This document shows positions 50,471 to 62,451 of a stretch of 64,000 bases of DNA, piece after piece. The translations under genes were made by a program, and so were the position numbers. The stretch is from the NCBI GenBank assembly GCA_036936605.1, contig JAUPFV010000001.1, forward strand, positions 164,448,643 to 164,512,642, written 5' to 3'. This stretch comes from Limnanthes douglasii subsp. nivea. Its lineage: Eukaryota > Streptophyta > Magnoliopsida > Brassicales > Limnanthaceae. The notes beneath the pieces were generated by a model. It was not told the origin of the DNA and ran no database searches. It was given only the letters and a program-made list of their open reading frames with translations. Every line of letters starts with the position of its first letter. Positions within the stretch are counted from its first letter, which is position 1.

Positions 50471-51239
50471 TTGAAAGTATAGGTTTGGGGTATATAAGAA
50501 TTAATGCTTAAAAACCTTCATTTGTAATCACACTTTAATTATTACTAATTTGACCAAATTCCTCTAACCTTCTTGGTTGATTGTAATTCGTCTCAATTTG
50601 TTCGAATAAACCTATATGGTGAATTGGAAGATTGATCATCACCAACCTATAAATGTTTCATCTTATCTCATTATCAATTCCAGAAAAATATCATGGAAGT
50701 CTAATCTTGGTAATCCTGAATTCTCGATTGCCGATATTTGATTAAATCTGATGATTCTCCTTCAAAAGCTTTGGTTTTCTTCATCCAGTCTTTGAGCTCC
50801 CTAAAGCTCTCATATTTTACTCTTAGTTCAAGTGGATTGAAATTCTCAACTGAAGCTAGAAGAAACTTCCACCTCGAATTCAAGCTCTGAAACTCAGGTC
50901 CTCATTTTGCTTGAAGTTCATAGAAATTTCACATAAAATTAGCCTCCTAAAATTAGCAAGTTATTATTATTATTATAAGAATTGAGAAACTGAGTTGAAT
51001 AAGGACTTCTTTAGTTGAGATTTTTTTATCGAGAAATTGGCCTACCTTTTATTGTTGATGAACTCCCTCAAGTTGTTCATGCATTCATTATGTGGTCTCC
51101 TTCTTTTGTTCTCACGACGATGCTTCAGTTTTGCTAATGATATTTTTCTCCTTGTGATATTGCTTTAAGATCAGATATATTTTCATTGTTATTAAAGGGT
51201 GTGTAGTGGTCTGGGTTGTTTCTAGTATAGAAAAAGATT
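50471..51239. other. No gene recognised
   Basis: Probably the LINE 2 tail followed by AT-rich sequence; a short TTA/TTAT run lies near 50962. The upstream gag and protease part of the following Copia fragment may be hidden here but cannot be read. Confidence 0.5.
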
Positions 51240-52773
51240 CAACCAAGTTGTGATATCTGAGGTTAGAGCATGTGAGTGAGAAATTTTTTAATAAATTTAG
51301 AAGAAAAAAAATTTGTTGGATGCTAACACGATTCAAAAGTTTAGATTTTATGAAAGTTGTGTGCTATGTAAAAGCAAGAAAGGTAAGTTCCTGCCTAACA
51401 ACCATACAACCATTGATGTGCTTGAATATGTCTATTCATATCTTTGGGATCCGACAAGGTAACCCATTGTTGCAGGTGTAAGGTAATTCATATATTTAAT
51501 TGATGATAACTCTTGGAAAAGTATGAGTTATATTTTTTAAGACCATATATGAAACATTTGATACTTTAGGAACTGGAAAAGGCTGGTAGAGAATAAGATT
51601 AGGAAGATGATGAAGAAATTGAGAACTGATTATGTCTTGGAATATATGGATGAGGCATTAACTAGTTATCGCTCTAAATTTTGTATTTCTAGACAGCAAA
51701 CCATGAGAGGAACTCTTCAATATAATGGGCTTGCTGAAAAAATAAACTCACCTTGGTAAAAAGAGGTTAAACATATGCTTCTATTAGTTGGAGAAAGATG
51801 AAGGTTCTAAGGATAAAATGTAACGAAAATTGTGTATATCATCAACATAAGTTAATCTATAATATTAAAGTTTAAATGTCCATAAGAGGTATAAAATGGA
51901 AAGATACATGTGCTGGAACATTTGAGAATGTTCGGATGTGTTACATACGTACATATGAAACAAAAGAAAACAATTCATTCTTGGAGTTGAGGTATCTAGA
52001 TACAAAGTTAGATTGGTGGCTAAGAGATTCATACAAAATAAGGGCGTTGATTTCAATGAAATTTTCTCACCAACTGTGAAACAAACCTCAATAAGGGTTG
52101 TTATTAATACTTTCATGCATGTAGAATTATATGAAATCATCTACATAGGCCAACTGAAAGATTTTGAAAAAATGAAGGAAATGGATGTGTGTTTGTTTAA
52201 CAGACCCATATATGGGCTGAAACAATCACCAAGGTTATAAAATTGAATATTTGATTATTTTTATAAGGTCTTTCTAGTTTGTGAGGATCTGATTTGATGA
52301 TTATATATATTTTAATAGGTGAAACACACAAGAAGAGACATATCATATTGCTATTATATATAGATGATATCTTAATATTTGAAAAGAGCATAAAGATAAT
52401 TGAAATGATGATTACATAGTTGTAATAAGAGTTTAAAATAAAAGATATGAGAAATGCTAAAAGGATACTTGATATATAAATCAAGAAAAACGACCACGTG
52501 GCTATTTATTTTTTAATCTAAACAAGAATACATACAAGTAGTTCTCAATAAGTTTGGTATATCTGAAGCTAGAGAGGTTGGAACTCCCATTGGTTCCCAT
52601 TTCAAACTTATTACCACTTAGTCACCAACAAAAGTAACATATACGAAGTTTATGCAAAAATAACTTATACAAATGTCTTTGGAAGCCTAATGATGCGAAA
52701 GATATGCACGAGATATGATCTTGCCCACTCTATTAGTATTAGAACACACACACACATACACACACACACACAC

Positions 52774-52829
<56 letters not shown>

Positions 52830-53400
52830 CAAATATGGGGAAACCTAGCTGGTAAGTAATCAAATGAATCATGAGGTACTTGAAGAGTTCAGATGAAGTT
52901 GTCTTATGTTATAATTAAAAGTAAAAATTTGATGAAATGCTGAGAGAGGGTAAGTTGACTTTGATTATACGACTTGCCTTGATACAGGGGAGTCAACTTT
53001 AGATAATCTATTTACCAGACATATATGAATAGTTTCCTAGAAGTCTTATATTCAAAGGGTCATTTCCTTGTCGTATATGAAACCTAAATACATTGCTGTT
53101 ATTGAAGGTTTGAAGGAAGTCAAGTGGTTGAAAGGATTATTGAGTAAGATCACTGGTATAGAATAAGATATGACTATGTTTTATGATAAAACTAGTTCTC
53201 TTCATTTAATATGAAGTTCCACGAGAGAACTGAGTACGTAAATATTAGGATGCCCTTCATCCAATATGTGATGGAGAAAGATAAAATGAAGATGGAAAAA
53301 CGACGAATTCCAAAAACCTTTTAGATGCTCTGACTAATGTAATAACAGTTTCAAAGTTCACAAACTACATGAGGCTTATAAACATGTTTGTCTAAGACTT
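51240..53400 (+). pseudogene. Degenerate Ty1/copia fragment (INT, RT, RNase H)
   Basis: Plus-strand remains in the expected order: integrase start (SEKFFNKFRRKK, HTTIDVLEYV, YLIDDNSW), its C-terminal part at about 51590-51760 (RQQTMRGTLQYNGLAEKIN), RT near 52010-52240 (FNEIFSPTVKQTSIR, YGLKQSP), LLLYIDDILIF at about 52355, KFGISEAREVGTPIGSHFK at about 52550, and RNase H-end wording ALTNVITVSKFTNYM at about 53330. Every segment is broken by stops. No LTRs were found. Unrelated by position to the Copia at 28098. Confidence 0.7.
52744..52829. repeat. Compound (CA)n(TA)n microsatellite inside the Copia RT region
   Basis: CA repeats with two interspersed CATA units, then about 11 TA. It sits between the DLAHSIS and NMGKPSW motifs, where an intact Copia has about six residues. 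Confidence 0.93.
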
Positions 53401-55323
53401 CTGTATATGCTTATGTGTTCATGAAAAGGACTTGATCACTTGTTTGAGAAGATTGTGAAATGAATCAAAGATCATTGTCGTTGATTAAAATGATTAATCT
53501 AGAGTGTACAATAAAACATTATAAGATAATACATGCATCATACAATAGACATAATGTCATTACATGACAATTTATACATGTGTGATAATGGTTGCTACCA
53601 TTACCGTTTTATTTATATACCTAAAACTGCTAAGGTTAGCCTATGTATTATGCTTTTCATTGTTGATTTAATATATAATGAAAGAGAAGATTGAAAATAT
53701 GTTAAAAATGATGAAGCGAGAAAGTATTTCCTGTCTGGTTCTAGAGAGAGAAGTAATATAGAAAATAAACATTGAGAGAGACTCTGAATAATCATAGTTC
53801 ACTTTGTAAGTCAAATATGATTTGTAATAAAATAAGAATGGTTGAGTTAGTTGCGTATAATAAAGTCTTCGTGCAACCTACCAAAATTGAGCATTATATA
53901 TCTAAATTGCTCAATATATTGGCCAGGGTCTCCAAACCCATCATATTTTTCTATCCTATAATTTATTACCCTCGTAAGAAAATCTCCATCTAAGATTTTA
54001 AGGGCTAAAGAGGACCTAGTCATAATTGGTATTTGTAAATAAAAATAATTATCGTTAAGATTCAGATGCTGAGTTGATCTCTAATGGTATTTTGGATAAG
54101 GTTTATTAAGATTCAAGTGATAAGGATCCGGATGGTAAGTTGGTTCTGCATATGTGTTTGGATGATACTGCCATATCCAGAAGTGATTCCCCAATTTGGG
54201 TTAATCCCGAGTGATGGGGGTCGAAAAGGTAGCTAAACGGACTAGTACAATGGGTAATGATATTCATGTTGAATGTAAGGTTACACTTATTTTATAAATA
54301 AGGTACATGTTAAAATTAAGTTGAGGAAAAACATTGAACTCAGTGAGGTGATAATAGATTATGACCATACGAATGTCAATGTCTCTCATCTGTCTACCAT
54401 AACATCTAGAATAAGAAGATCGATGGCTCATTGGCTTAATATAATTAATATCCAAACCATGGTCAATAAATATAACTTGAGATGAAGAATATGTCTGGTG
54501 TTTATCTTGATGATGCAGATTGTTGACTATATATTTTCCTTCATGAGTGTCTTAAGAGGGTACAGTACGATAACATTGAGGTGTATACGAAATCTCACTC
54601 CCAATATGTTATCTTAACGTGTACTTGTCTGACTTCGGATCTCAACCTCGACGGTTCTACCTCTATGTTCTCCATTTAACTACACAAAGCAACAACCTTT
54701 ATAATATTAAATTGGCATTCGTAAGACATTTGAGCTTTATGAAAATCGGTGTTAGACTAGTCAGCGGAGCCATGAAGACCCCATGATGTTGTTGTTTCAA
54801 CCATAATAGAGGCCTCAACCTCTACATCATGCTCCATTTTTAAAAATGAAAAAAGGTCTATATTGACTCTTTCTAGTTGGTTTTGGAAAAATATTATGGA
54901 TACCGGTTTCTTCCCACAGATGGTGTCATTGATGATGCTTATTTACGTTTAGATTGTACTAAGAGGCCCATATCAACCCAAACACCATACAAAATAAAAA
55001 ATTACTATCAATTGAATTACAAAAGAAGAAATTCACTATTTATAATGAGTATTATATTAATTGTTCACTACTATCAAGGTGGATAAGATGTATTTTATAG
55101 GTATATAAATGAAATTGTGGCATAAAAGCCAATTATAAAATATGTATATAATGGACCAAAAAGTACATGCGTTGTTTACTTATGGATACTTACTGGTTCA
55201 ATAACCAGTTCAAAATAGTATAGTTTCACGATCGATAATTATCTTTTCATTGATGAAATACCGTTTATATATTCAAACTATATAAGTTATGAAAAGTTAT
55301 AACTCATAGCAATTGGTTAAGGT
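53401..55323. other. AT-rich sequence, no gene recognised
   Basis: Short chance reading frames only. The last bases before 55324 (AAGGT) form the left target duplication of element D. Confidence 0.55.
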
Positions 55324-55757
55324 AGAAGAGTTTTAAGAAGGCTCTAGGGTGATTTTGTGATACGAGGATCTCTTAGTGTCAAAATAGACTTGAGTACTTT
55401 GTTTAGGAGTCTTTTAGAGAGAGAAAGTAATAATTAGATGAAGTAAAGAGAGAAAGTAATATTATATTCATCTCGGGATCTGTAAAGCGTGTGTGATCCT
55501 TTTATAGTACAATTACGGGTCCCACACGCTTTAATTCCCGTTCATTACATTTTTGGTCCCTATATCTTTTCATCTTCTCATAATGGCTACTTCTTTAGTA
55601 GTCTATACAATTTTACCCTAATATAATTTCTTCTTTACGATTCTCTCATAACAAACTTCTTCTTTGCAATTCTCTCCTAACCAACTTCTTCTTTGCAATT
55701 CTCTCCTAACTAACTTCTTCTTTGCAATTCTACCATGTCTTTTATTCTCCCTCATCA
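55324..55757 (-). repeat. 3' LTR of element D
   Basis: 434 bp, ends AGAAGAG and CTCATCA. By eye about 5% different from the other LTR. Includes a short internal repeat of CTTCTTCTTTGCAATTCTC. A polypurine tract (minus GGACTGGGGGTTAC) adjoins at 55758. Confidence 0.9.
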
Positions 55758-56342
55758 GTAACCCCCAGTCCTAGTAAAAATAGTTTTACTGGGACTGTAA
55801 AGAAGTCTCCATTGTTCATTTCAATCCTTCTCGAAAATTCGTTCTCTTGAACATCTTATCCTCGGATAACTCCTCTTGAAATGCAAAAATTCTCCTCGAA
55901 AATTCTTTTGAATCAATACTTCAAATACTACATGTCTCTTCGAACAAATGTCTTCCTAACAAGTTTTATCCTTCGAATACAAACTATTTTTTACGTCACA
56001 CTAACCAGTAGCCCCCCAATCCTTGCAATGTCTTAGCAAGGCTTGACTCATGCCTTGGTAATATCGTGCATCGGGATTCACTGTATCAGCATATCACAAC
56101 CACCAATATTAGGCTAATACATTGCAAGGATTGGATCAAGAAGATATGACGTCAGCAGTCGTACTTCCTTGCCAGCGCATCGGTTTAGAGATCGTTTCGT
56201 ATTCCTCATACTGGATCAGGCCTCTACAGCTTATCCCGCGTTTTTGTATCAACAATTGTGCACCTATGTTTCCCATAATGCCCCTAGGCAAACAAAATAA
56301 AATGTCCCTAGGCCTGACTTACCCTAAAAGCCCATTGTCTTC

Positions 56343-56350
56343 TATAAATA
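56343..56350 (+). promoter_or_regulatory. TATA box of the antisense accessory gene in element D
   Basis: TATAAATA at the same distance from the (lost) start codon as in element C. Confidence 0.5.
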
Positions 56351-56407
56351 CTGATTTCCTTCAATAACAGCTTAAACTTTTCACCCAAAATTTCTAGAGA
56401 GAGAAAC

Positions 56408-59400
56408 CTGGCGTCTAGACCTCGTCGAATTCCAGAGTGGCTCCTTATTAGCAAAAAATTCGAGGAGAGAGTTGCTGCTGGTAAGTACATTGAGCCTCAA
56501 CCCCCACCTGCTGTCACTACATTTTACGGTTCGTGCCCCCCTCTCCGAAAATTCGACTGTCATCATTCCCTTCGAAATATCACAATAAAACCAAAGTTTC
56601 GATTACATCACCCTTGGTCTAATAGGGAAAGAAAAACACCATAAGCACTCATCTGGGAAAAGTAAAAGATACCATAAAGATAAAAAGCATTTGCAGGAGC
56701 GCAAACGTGTCAAGGAAGCGCCACCAACTACCCCTGAACCTCCTCGAAATTTGGTGGTGGACAATTCTCTTCTGAAGACCGGTAATCATGTGTCAAGTCT
56801 TCCAGCCACTCCGTCAATAACAGCAACGGGAAGCCCCCGATTTTCTCCAGGAAAGACTATCATTACCGAAAACGAGATTCGAGAGCTGCGTAACAAAGCC
56901 TTAGCGGCCAAGGGGAAGGTCATCGCCTCAGACAATCCTGAGCCATCGACTCAAGCGATTCAGGTTGCTGATCAGATCAAAGTCATCGAAATTCCTGCAA
57001 AGTCATCTAGCCAAAGGCCCATCGCTCCTCTAAAAATATCTGAAGAGCAAGCGAGCCGAATTGCCCCTAAGTCTAAGGGAGACATAACGCTTCCTTTGGA
57101 ACTCGATGCCATTGTGGGCAACAATATTTGAGGGATCGAGAACAAACATATGGTTGCTTTTCGCAACATATCATACAAGTACTTTTTGCCTTCGGAAGAA
57201 ATGTTGCTGAGGACCCGGTGGTGCATTCCTTCATACATCGACATTAGGTTCCCCTCGGAGGGCGATACCCCATTGTCAGTGAGGGATAACGAACTTGTTG
57301 TGTATACTGAAATCATGAATTAGGGATTAAGATTTCCTTTAGACCCATTTTTCATTGAGTATTTTGCTAAGATTGACCTTTACCCCTCTCAAGTCGGTCC
57401 CAATATGTGGTTCACATTAATGGCATGCATCATGGCTTCGAGAATCTCAGGCCAAGAATTCTCATTGGAGTAGTTCATCAGACTATCTGGTCTAGCCGGA
57501 AACCCTTTCTTCCCATTTTATTCATTGACCTTTAATCGAAGACAGAAAGTGTTGAAGGACTTGCTAGAGGCTGACAAAAAGTAGAGACAACAATTCATCT
57601 ACTTCTTGGGTCATTGGGAGACATGCTCAGAGTCAACCCCTTTGAACCCTCACAAATTATCCCTCCCGTGGACCTACAAATGTAAGTCCTCGAACTATTT
57701 TACTTATGGCAGCTGCTCGAATGATGAAGTTCTAATTTGATATCTTTTGCAGATATGACTGGTGTCTCAAAACCATACGTAGACCACGTAGAGAGTGCCA
57801 CTACCACCCCCAAGGGGGTAGCCGAGTTGGTTGAGTATGGCATTCTTATAACCAAAAGGTCATGAGTTCGAGTCCCTCTACATACGCTTTCTCGGCTGAG
57901 CCTGTCACCTTGTGTGGTTTACCTTCTGGCGTTGGTTTGCAGGCTATCGCGTCAGACTGAGGGTTTACCCTGTGCGCACTCATTGCACTTTGAGTAGCGG
58001 CTGCGGGTTCCCTCCGAAAAAAAAGAGAGTGCCACTACCATCTTCACCAAACTGAGCGAATGAGCCAAAGAAAATTGAGAAAATAGATTCCGTCTATGCT
58101 TTAGGGACAACAATTTGGCCTTGAGAAGACTCTAGAGGTTGAACCCCCTTGACCGGTTGTCTTTAAAAGAACTGTTGACCCCCCCCCCCTTCTCAAGACG
58201 AGGTGCTAGAGCGAGTGACTAAGAAGGACATATTAATTTACCTTCCAAAGCGTTCTCGCGCTAAGAGTCATTTGGGTGAACCCGATGAGGAAGCTGCCAC
58301 CAAAGATCATTAGCCAAAAATTAAAGGAATAGTTACCAACCAAGAGCCATCTTCCTCGGTCAATATTGTGACACCCAGCCCCAACTATCCCCCAAAGAAG
58401 TCCGTCCATCCTCAGAAGAAGAGAGACTTTAAGGCAAAAGACAGAGAGGACAAAATTGTCCTGGATCCCATCCAGGAATTATCCGAAGACGGCAAAATAC
58501 AAGGCGATGCCCCAGAACTTGCCCAAGAAATTGAGATCCAAAGGGCATCAAGTGAGCCTGAAAAAGAAGTTGGAGATAATTCCCTATAATAAGACTCAAA
58601 TTAGACGCCCAGCTCTCCTCTTACCCAGGCCTCAAATCCAACCCCCACCGAAAATCCCCCTGTCTTGGCACCACTGCCCATTCCTCGAAGCAATCCTCCT
58701 CAACATGTAGATTTTAATATTCTAGTGGGAGAGTCATCAGGATTTTGATCCCGCAGCCTTAGGCTCACCCACGAGCTCCTTCAAAGTTCCTCTTCATGAT
58801 GAATTATCGCTAAGTCTTCGAAGCCTGCTGCACACGTCTGTCAACATGGAAAGAAAATACAAAATTTAGAGGATCAAAAATCACTATAAGTTTAAGGCAT
58901 CCCTGATCACTTCGCAGCTTGAAGAGGCAAAGAAACAATATGCTATTATGGAGAGTTAAGCAGATGCACTCTTCGAAAAATTGTCTGCCTCGGAAAATTA
59001 TGGCATAATGCTCGAACGGTGCTGCCAGGAAGAAAGAGACCTCTATCAAAAGAAGACGGGGGCTCAAGAAAAAATCATGGTAGAACTGTAAAAAGCTCAT
59101 GAACTAGCCTGTCGAGGATTTAAGGACTGTTGCGATGACTATGAAAAAATGATGAAGGACCGGGAAAATTTGGTGAAAAGAATTGGAGACTTTTCTAGGC
59201 AAGTTGAGGAGGAGAAGGAAAAAGTGGTGAATGCCTATGTGGCTAAGTGTACAGACAACCTTAATGCCCGGGATGCTACAATTCGGGCATGGCTGATCAC
59301 CCGGATTCATGATAACACCCTGAATATGATCTAGGGAGTTTTTGGAAGCTTGTCGCCCCTGACCTTTGTCCTCTAAACATTGTGGTGAGTGACAATGAAG

Positions 59401-59444
59401 AATCAGACACAAAAGAGAGTACCTCTTCGAAAAATTCTAACTAG
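56408..59444 (+). pseudogene. Accessory gene antisense to gag-pol in element D, interrupted by a SINE
   Basis: Homologue of the element C gene: PRRIPEWLLISKKFEERVAAG, a basic middle part, EEQASRIAPKSKGDITLPLEL, SVRDNELVVYTEI, then the coiled-coil end (LEEAKKQ, CCQEERDLYQKK, DRENLVKRIGDFSRQVEEEKE). The start codon reads CTG instead of ATG. Stops occur at 57129 (TGA for Arg), 57322 (TAG for Trp), at a Gln codon near 57472, at 57582 (TAG, shared with C), near 58076 (TGA where C has TAG) and near 58956 (TAA for Gln). A SINE lies at 57807-58023. Clearly dead; function of the family unknown. Confidence 0.75.
57807..58023 (+). mobile_element. tRNA-derived SINE, copy 2, with 17-bp target duplication
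   Basis: Almost identical to 22814-23031, with the same A and B boxes and an A-run tail. Flanked by AGAGAGTGCCACTACCA at 57790-57806 and 58024-58040. Element C at about 13080 shows the corresponding uninterrupted site, which proves insertion into the accessory gene. Confidence 0.93.
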
Positions 59445-59699
59445 GAAAAGATGTTAGGCTATTGTGGTAATTTTTGTGTATAAGTCCTTGTAAGGCAGTT
59501 TTTGTAAGCCATCTGATGTTCTTCGAGGAGTGTTTTATAACTTGTAGATCCTCGAATTTTTGTGTATGCCATTTTGTTTGAATGATAAATTTATGAGTTG
59601 TGACTCCATATTTCTCTTATGAAAAAATGAGTATGCCAACTTGCGTTGAATGGTTGTTGATGTATCGATTTGCATCGTAATGTTCAGTGTATGCTGCAT

Positions 59700-59940
59700 T
59701 AAGGCTAGCTAAAAATAATTTGAGGCACCAAAAGGTCGCCATAAAGAATAGTTCGAAGCACAAAATATCGCTTCTCACAGAATAGTCTAAGGAAACACTA
59801 CCTCATGGAGAATAGTTCGAGGAGGGAAATATTTCCTCATAATGAATAGTTTGAGGAGGGAAATATTGCCTTATAATGAATAGTTCGAGGCACAAAATGT
59901 GTTTTCCAAAAGAATAGTATAAGGCAAAAAATGAAGTTGT
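59700..59940. repeat. Tandem-repeat zone of element D
   Basis: Four or five units of about 45-55 bp containing AATAGTTCGAGG and GAAATATT/CACAAAATG variants. Positionally equivalent to 15100-15720 in element C, but with different unit sequence and fewer copies. Confidence 0.75.
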
Positions 59941-60154
59941 ATTGATTAGCTCATAGGGACACCTCATTAAAACCTTTCTGTGTCTAACAGGGTAGGAAAG
60001 AGTATGCCCTCACTGTTTTTCGTAAACCTGGAAAGATAAAAAAGACACATAATACATGCTAACTTGTTCCTCATTCGAGGTACAATTTTAAGTGTTCGAT
60101 GTTCCATAGAAGCCTCAGATATCGCCCTTCCTTGTCTTTTAATCTGTATGTTCC

Positions 60155-61705
60155 CTATTTTACCGTCTCCGTCACATCATAGGGGCCCTCCCAATTTGGT
60201 CCCAATTTTCCCAGACTCTTCTCTTTAGTGTGTAAAAAGACTTTGCGTAATACTTTGTCCCCCACCTTAAAATCTCTATGCTTAACTTTAGAAACATATC
60301 GACTCCTCATTAGGGTTTGATAATGCAAAGACTTCAACTGTGCGCATTGTCTTTTCTCTTCAACCAAATCTAATTCCAAGGCTCTGCTTTGATCGTTCAA
60401 ATCTCCTGTATAATTTGCCACACGATATGATGGGAAGACAATCTCCGAAGGGACAATTGCATCTATACCGTATACTAATGCAAACGGAGATGCAACAGTG
60501 GCAGTTCGAGGCATTGTCCTATAAGCCCACAATACTTCTTGTAAATAATCAGTCCATCTTCCTGCCTTGCCTTCCAAATTCTTTTTCAACCCAACCAGAA
60601 TTGTTCGATTGGTCACTTCCACCTGTCCGTTAGCTTGGGGGTGAAATGGGGTAGAAAAACATTATCGTATGCCCCTAAAAAGGCAAAAGCTTTTAAACTC
60701 CTTGTTGTCGAACTGAGGTCCATTATCCGTTGTGATTTGCATTGGTACCCCAAAGCGACAACAAATATTCGAAACGACAAATTTGATAACATCTTTGGCT
60801 TGCGTCCCTGCTAGGGGTTCCGCTTCCACCCACTTAGAGAAATAATCCACCGCTACGATTATAGTCTGTCGGCCTCCAGACGCCATTGGTAGGGGCCCAA
60901 CTAAATCAATGCCCACCTGTCAAATGGGAACGCCTCTGAAATACTCTCCAATAATACCCAGGCTTGTGGATTACGTTTTCATAGCGCTGACATGTATCAC
61001 ATCGTTTTACCGAGTCTTTTGCATCCGAAGAAATAGTCGGCCAATAATAACCAGCCAAAAACACCCGTCGAATTAACGCCTTATACCCATAATGGGCTGA
61101 ACCTTCCCCATCGTGCAATTCGGACAGGACAAATTGCGACTCATCCTTGTTCAGACACCTTAGTAATGGTCGGCTCAAAGATTTTTTATACAGAACGCCT
61201 CCCAACATGATATACCTGTGAGACTTGAACCTGATCTTCGTAGCCTCGTACTTTCCAGCGGGTAAAGTATCTTTTTCCAAGAGTCAATAATTTCTGACCT
61301 CTAATTATTCGTGATCATATTGCTTACCTCTTTAATGTTCATTGAATGCTCCGCATGGATCATGACTGAGGGATGCTCCTGAATCAAGACCCATGGGTAT
61401 CCCTCCGTTCGCGAGGCTGTGGCCAAAGAATCTGGGACGACATTTGCCTCTCTTCGAACATGTTCATATTTAACCCCATCGAACTCAGAAACAAAATCTT
61501 TTAATGCTTTCAGATATTGTATCAGCTTATCTTTTCTGGCCTCAAATTCCCCCAAAGCTTGGTTTATCACCAACTGTGAGTCACTGATCAGTTTAATCTT
61601 TTTGGCCCCACATATCCGAGCTAAACGCAAACCTGCCAATGTTGCCTCATACTCCGCCTTATTATTAGTTGCCTTAAAACCAAATCAAATAGCTTGAAAC
61701 ATAGT
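60155..61705 (-). pseudogene. pol: Element D pol remnant: second RNase H and integrase
   Basis: From the right: second RNase H (LAGLRLARICGAKK, SDSQLVINQALGE, 61301-61690), a linker, integrase finger and core (LHDGEGSAHYGYKALIRR, CDTCQRYE; GIDLVGPLPMASGGRQ; TDNGPQFDNKEFK; NGQVEVTNRT), and the C-terminal piece NWEGPYDVTE near 60160. Breaks: a frameshift near 61290, another near 60910, and a TAA at 60663-60665 after RGIR identical in place to element C. RT and first RNase H are deleted. Confidence 0.82.
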
Positions 61706-61711
61706 TATCCC

Positions 61712-61934
61712 TTCTTACCTCAGAGCGAAGATTTGCATGAACAATTTCCTTTTCTGCCTTCAATCTTTCGATTTCCAGCAACAGTTCGTTCCTTCGAGCC
61801 AACAGATCTGAGTCATCAAAAGTGTCTCCGACGCTCTGGCCCCCATGTGCCTCGTACTCCTTGTCATTCCGATAATCGTCGCCCACCAGATTCTCCTCGC
61901 AGTTGTTGACAAAATCGTCCCCTTGCTCTTCCAT
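61712..61934 (-). pseudogene. gag: Element D truncated gag N-terminus
   Basis: ATG at 61934 (MEEQ, same start as element C) through NCEENLVGDDYRND and LLLEIERLKAEKE to RSEVRR. There the sequence jumps to the second RNase H in another frame, ending after about a dozen foreign residues. The Gag core and zinc knuckle are missing, so it could not form particles. Confidence 0.8.
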
Positions 61935-61993
61935 AATCCCACTCGGATTATGAATAATTTCCAGGAAGCGATTGTCGTTAGAACAATCTTCGT

Positions 61994-62011
61994 TTCCCAT
62001 AGACGGTGCCA
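61994..62011 (-). other. Primer binding site of element D
   Basis: Minus-strand TGGCACCGTCTATGGGAA, two G-to-A changes from the element C site, one base inside the LTR. Confidence 0.7.
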
Positions 62012-62012
62012 C

Positions 62013-62446
62013 TGAAGAGTTTTAAGAGGGCTCTGGGGTGATTTTGTGATACGAGGATCTCTTAGTGTCAAAATAGACTTAAGTACTTTGTTTAGGAGTC
62101 TTTTTATAGAGAGAAAGTAAGAATTAGATTAAGTAGAGAGAGAAAGTAATATTATATTCATCTCGGGATCTGTAAAGCGTGTGTGGTCCTTTTATAGACA
62201 ATTACGGGTCCCACACGCTTTAATTCCCGTTTATTACATTTTTTGTCCTTATATCTTTTCATCTTCTGATAATGGCTACTTCTTTAGTAGTCTATACAAT
62301 TTTCCCCTAATACAATTTCTTCTTTACGATTCTCTCCTAACAAACTTCTTCTTTGCAATTCTCTCCTAACCAACTTCTTCTTTACAATTCTCTCCTAACC
62401 AACTTCTTCTTTGCAATCCTACCATGTCTTTTATTCTCCCTCATCA
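62013..62446 (-). repeat. 5' LTR of element D
   Basis: 434 bp, ends TGAAGAG and CTCATCA. The minus strand carries CTATAAAAGG at 62188-62197. Confidence 0.9.
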
Positions 62447-62451
62447 AAGAT

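Larger units (their letters stand above)
55324..62446 (-). mobile_element. Element D: 7.1-kb deletion derivative related to element C
   Basis: LTRs of 434 bp each (55324-55757 and 62013-62446), flanked by AAGGT and AAGAT, a 5-bp duplication with one mismatch. The layout is that of element C, but on the minus strand the N-terminal 73 or so residues of Gag are joined directly to the second RNase H at about 61705-61712, removing about 3.9 kb (rest of gag, protease, RT, first RNase H). Integrase, tandem-repeat zone and antisense accessory gene remain. The left LTR end reads AG instead of TG. It must have depended on a partner for reverse transcription if it moved in this form. Confidence 0.88.

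Noticed and set aside
52687..52872. 61-codon frame with Val-Cys repeats
   Set aside because: Translation of the CA/TA microsatellite on the opposite strand.
53401..55323. Possible env-like or gag coding region near the Copia fragment
   Set aside because: I could not recognise any conserved motif in any frame; short frames are explained by chance.
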